DNA of 5,732 nt from Bacillota bacterium (GTDB taxonomy: Bacteria; Bacillota; Clostridia; Christensenellales; Pumilibacteraceae). The notes beneath the pieces were generated by a model. That model worked only from the letters and a program-made list of their open reading frames with translations, was not told the DNA's origin and made no database searches. The stretch lies in the NCBI GenBank assembly GCA_009780875.1, contig WQZE01000075.1, positions 1 to 5,732 of the forward strand, in the 5' to 3' direction. Shown piece after piece: positions 5,601 through 5,732 of the stretch (position 1 is the first letter of the stretch; each line of letters begins with the position of its first letter). The position numbers were made by a program, and so were the translations under genes.

Positions 5601-5618
5601 AAATGTTTCTAAACATTT
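5601..5618 (-). promoter_or_regulatory. Hairpin directly upstream of the atpE ribosome binding site
   Basis: In the transcript AAAUGUUU and AAACAUUU are perfect reverse complements with two bases (AG) between them, realistically a seven-pair stem with a four-base loop. It abuts the GGAGG of atpE and follows an A-rich stretch. No U-run follows, so it is not a terminator. By analogy with the A/U-rich enhancer before E. coli atpE it may affect translation or mRNA processing of the c cistron; this is inference. Confidence 0.4.
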
Positions 5619-5643
5619 TTTTATTGATTTTTTTGTAATAAAT

Positions 5644-5732
5644 TTATTCTATGCCTTCTGAGATGAAACTGAGCGACAACATCAAAAAGACATAACTTTG
5701 CACCACAGCGTGGAAGAGTGTAAACATAATAC
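5644..5732 (-). CDS. atpB: ATP synthase Fo subunit a, C-terminal end (cut by window edge)
   Basis: The last 28 codons before a TAA are visible and read through FTLFHAVVQSYVFLMLSLSF to a terminal SEGIE. This matches the final membrane helix of subunit a, which in E. coli runs through FHILIITLQAFIF; the Gln in VVQSY corresponds to the conserved Gln252 in the ion path opposite the c-ring. The essential Arg of the preceding helix lies outside the window. Subunit a provides the two half-channels for the ion. It stands 52 bases before atpE, the normal order. Too short for identification by length, but motif and position agree. Confidence 0.9.
   Translation of the reverse strand, partial: IMFTLFHAVVQSYVFLMLSLSFISEGIE

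Overview
The window is the interior of one F1Fo ATP synthase (atp) operon. Everything recognisable is on the minus strand, so transcription runs from high to low coordinates. The order is atpB (C-terminal end only, cut by the right edge), atpE, atpF, a very short atpH, atpA, atpG, a small membrane-protein gene I do not recognise, atpD, and atpC (N-terminal 60 residues only, cut by the left edge). No rRNA, tRNA, CRISPR array, insertion sequence or terminator is visible. Neither end of the operon is in the window, so the main promoter and terminator lie outside it.

The protein sequences, the single atpF gene, the moderate-to-low G+C content, GGAGG-type ribosome binding sites and the B-E-F-H-A-G-D-C order suggest a bacterium of the Firmicutes (Bacillota) kind, perhaps an uncultured Clostridia-like lineage. 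That placement is an inference from general resemblance. The code is standard: TGG encodes Trp, and TGA ends atpH.

Fo part (4786-5732): the last transmembrane helix of subunit a, an 88-residue subunit c with its membrane glutamate, and a 165-residue subunit b with one N-terminal helix. Stalk and F1 part (1-4751): delta, alpha, gamma, beta and epsilon. The alpha3-beta3 head makes ATP, gamma-epsilon and the c-ring turn, and b2-delta holds the head still. Alpha, beta, gamma, b and c have normal lengths and intact key motifs, so the enzyme should be functional.

The main oddities are these. (1) atpH encodes only 88 residues, matching the C-terminal domain of delta. The N-terminal domain that normally grips the top of the head is absent, an in-frame stop lies two codons before the start, and only 34 bases separate it from an intact atpF. 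(2) A 66-residue protein with two predicted membrane helices is encoded between atpG and atpD, where atp operons normally have nothing. (3) The spacers before atpA and atpG share a motif, and both genes lack a clear ribosome binding site. The spacer before atpA also holds short open frames, one of which ends in a UGAUG overlap with an atpA start codon. (4) Subunit c has Met in place of the Na+-ligand Gln but keeps a hydroxyl residue after the ion-binding Glu.
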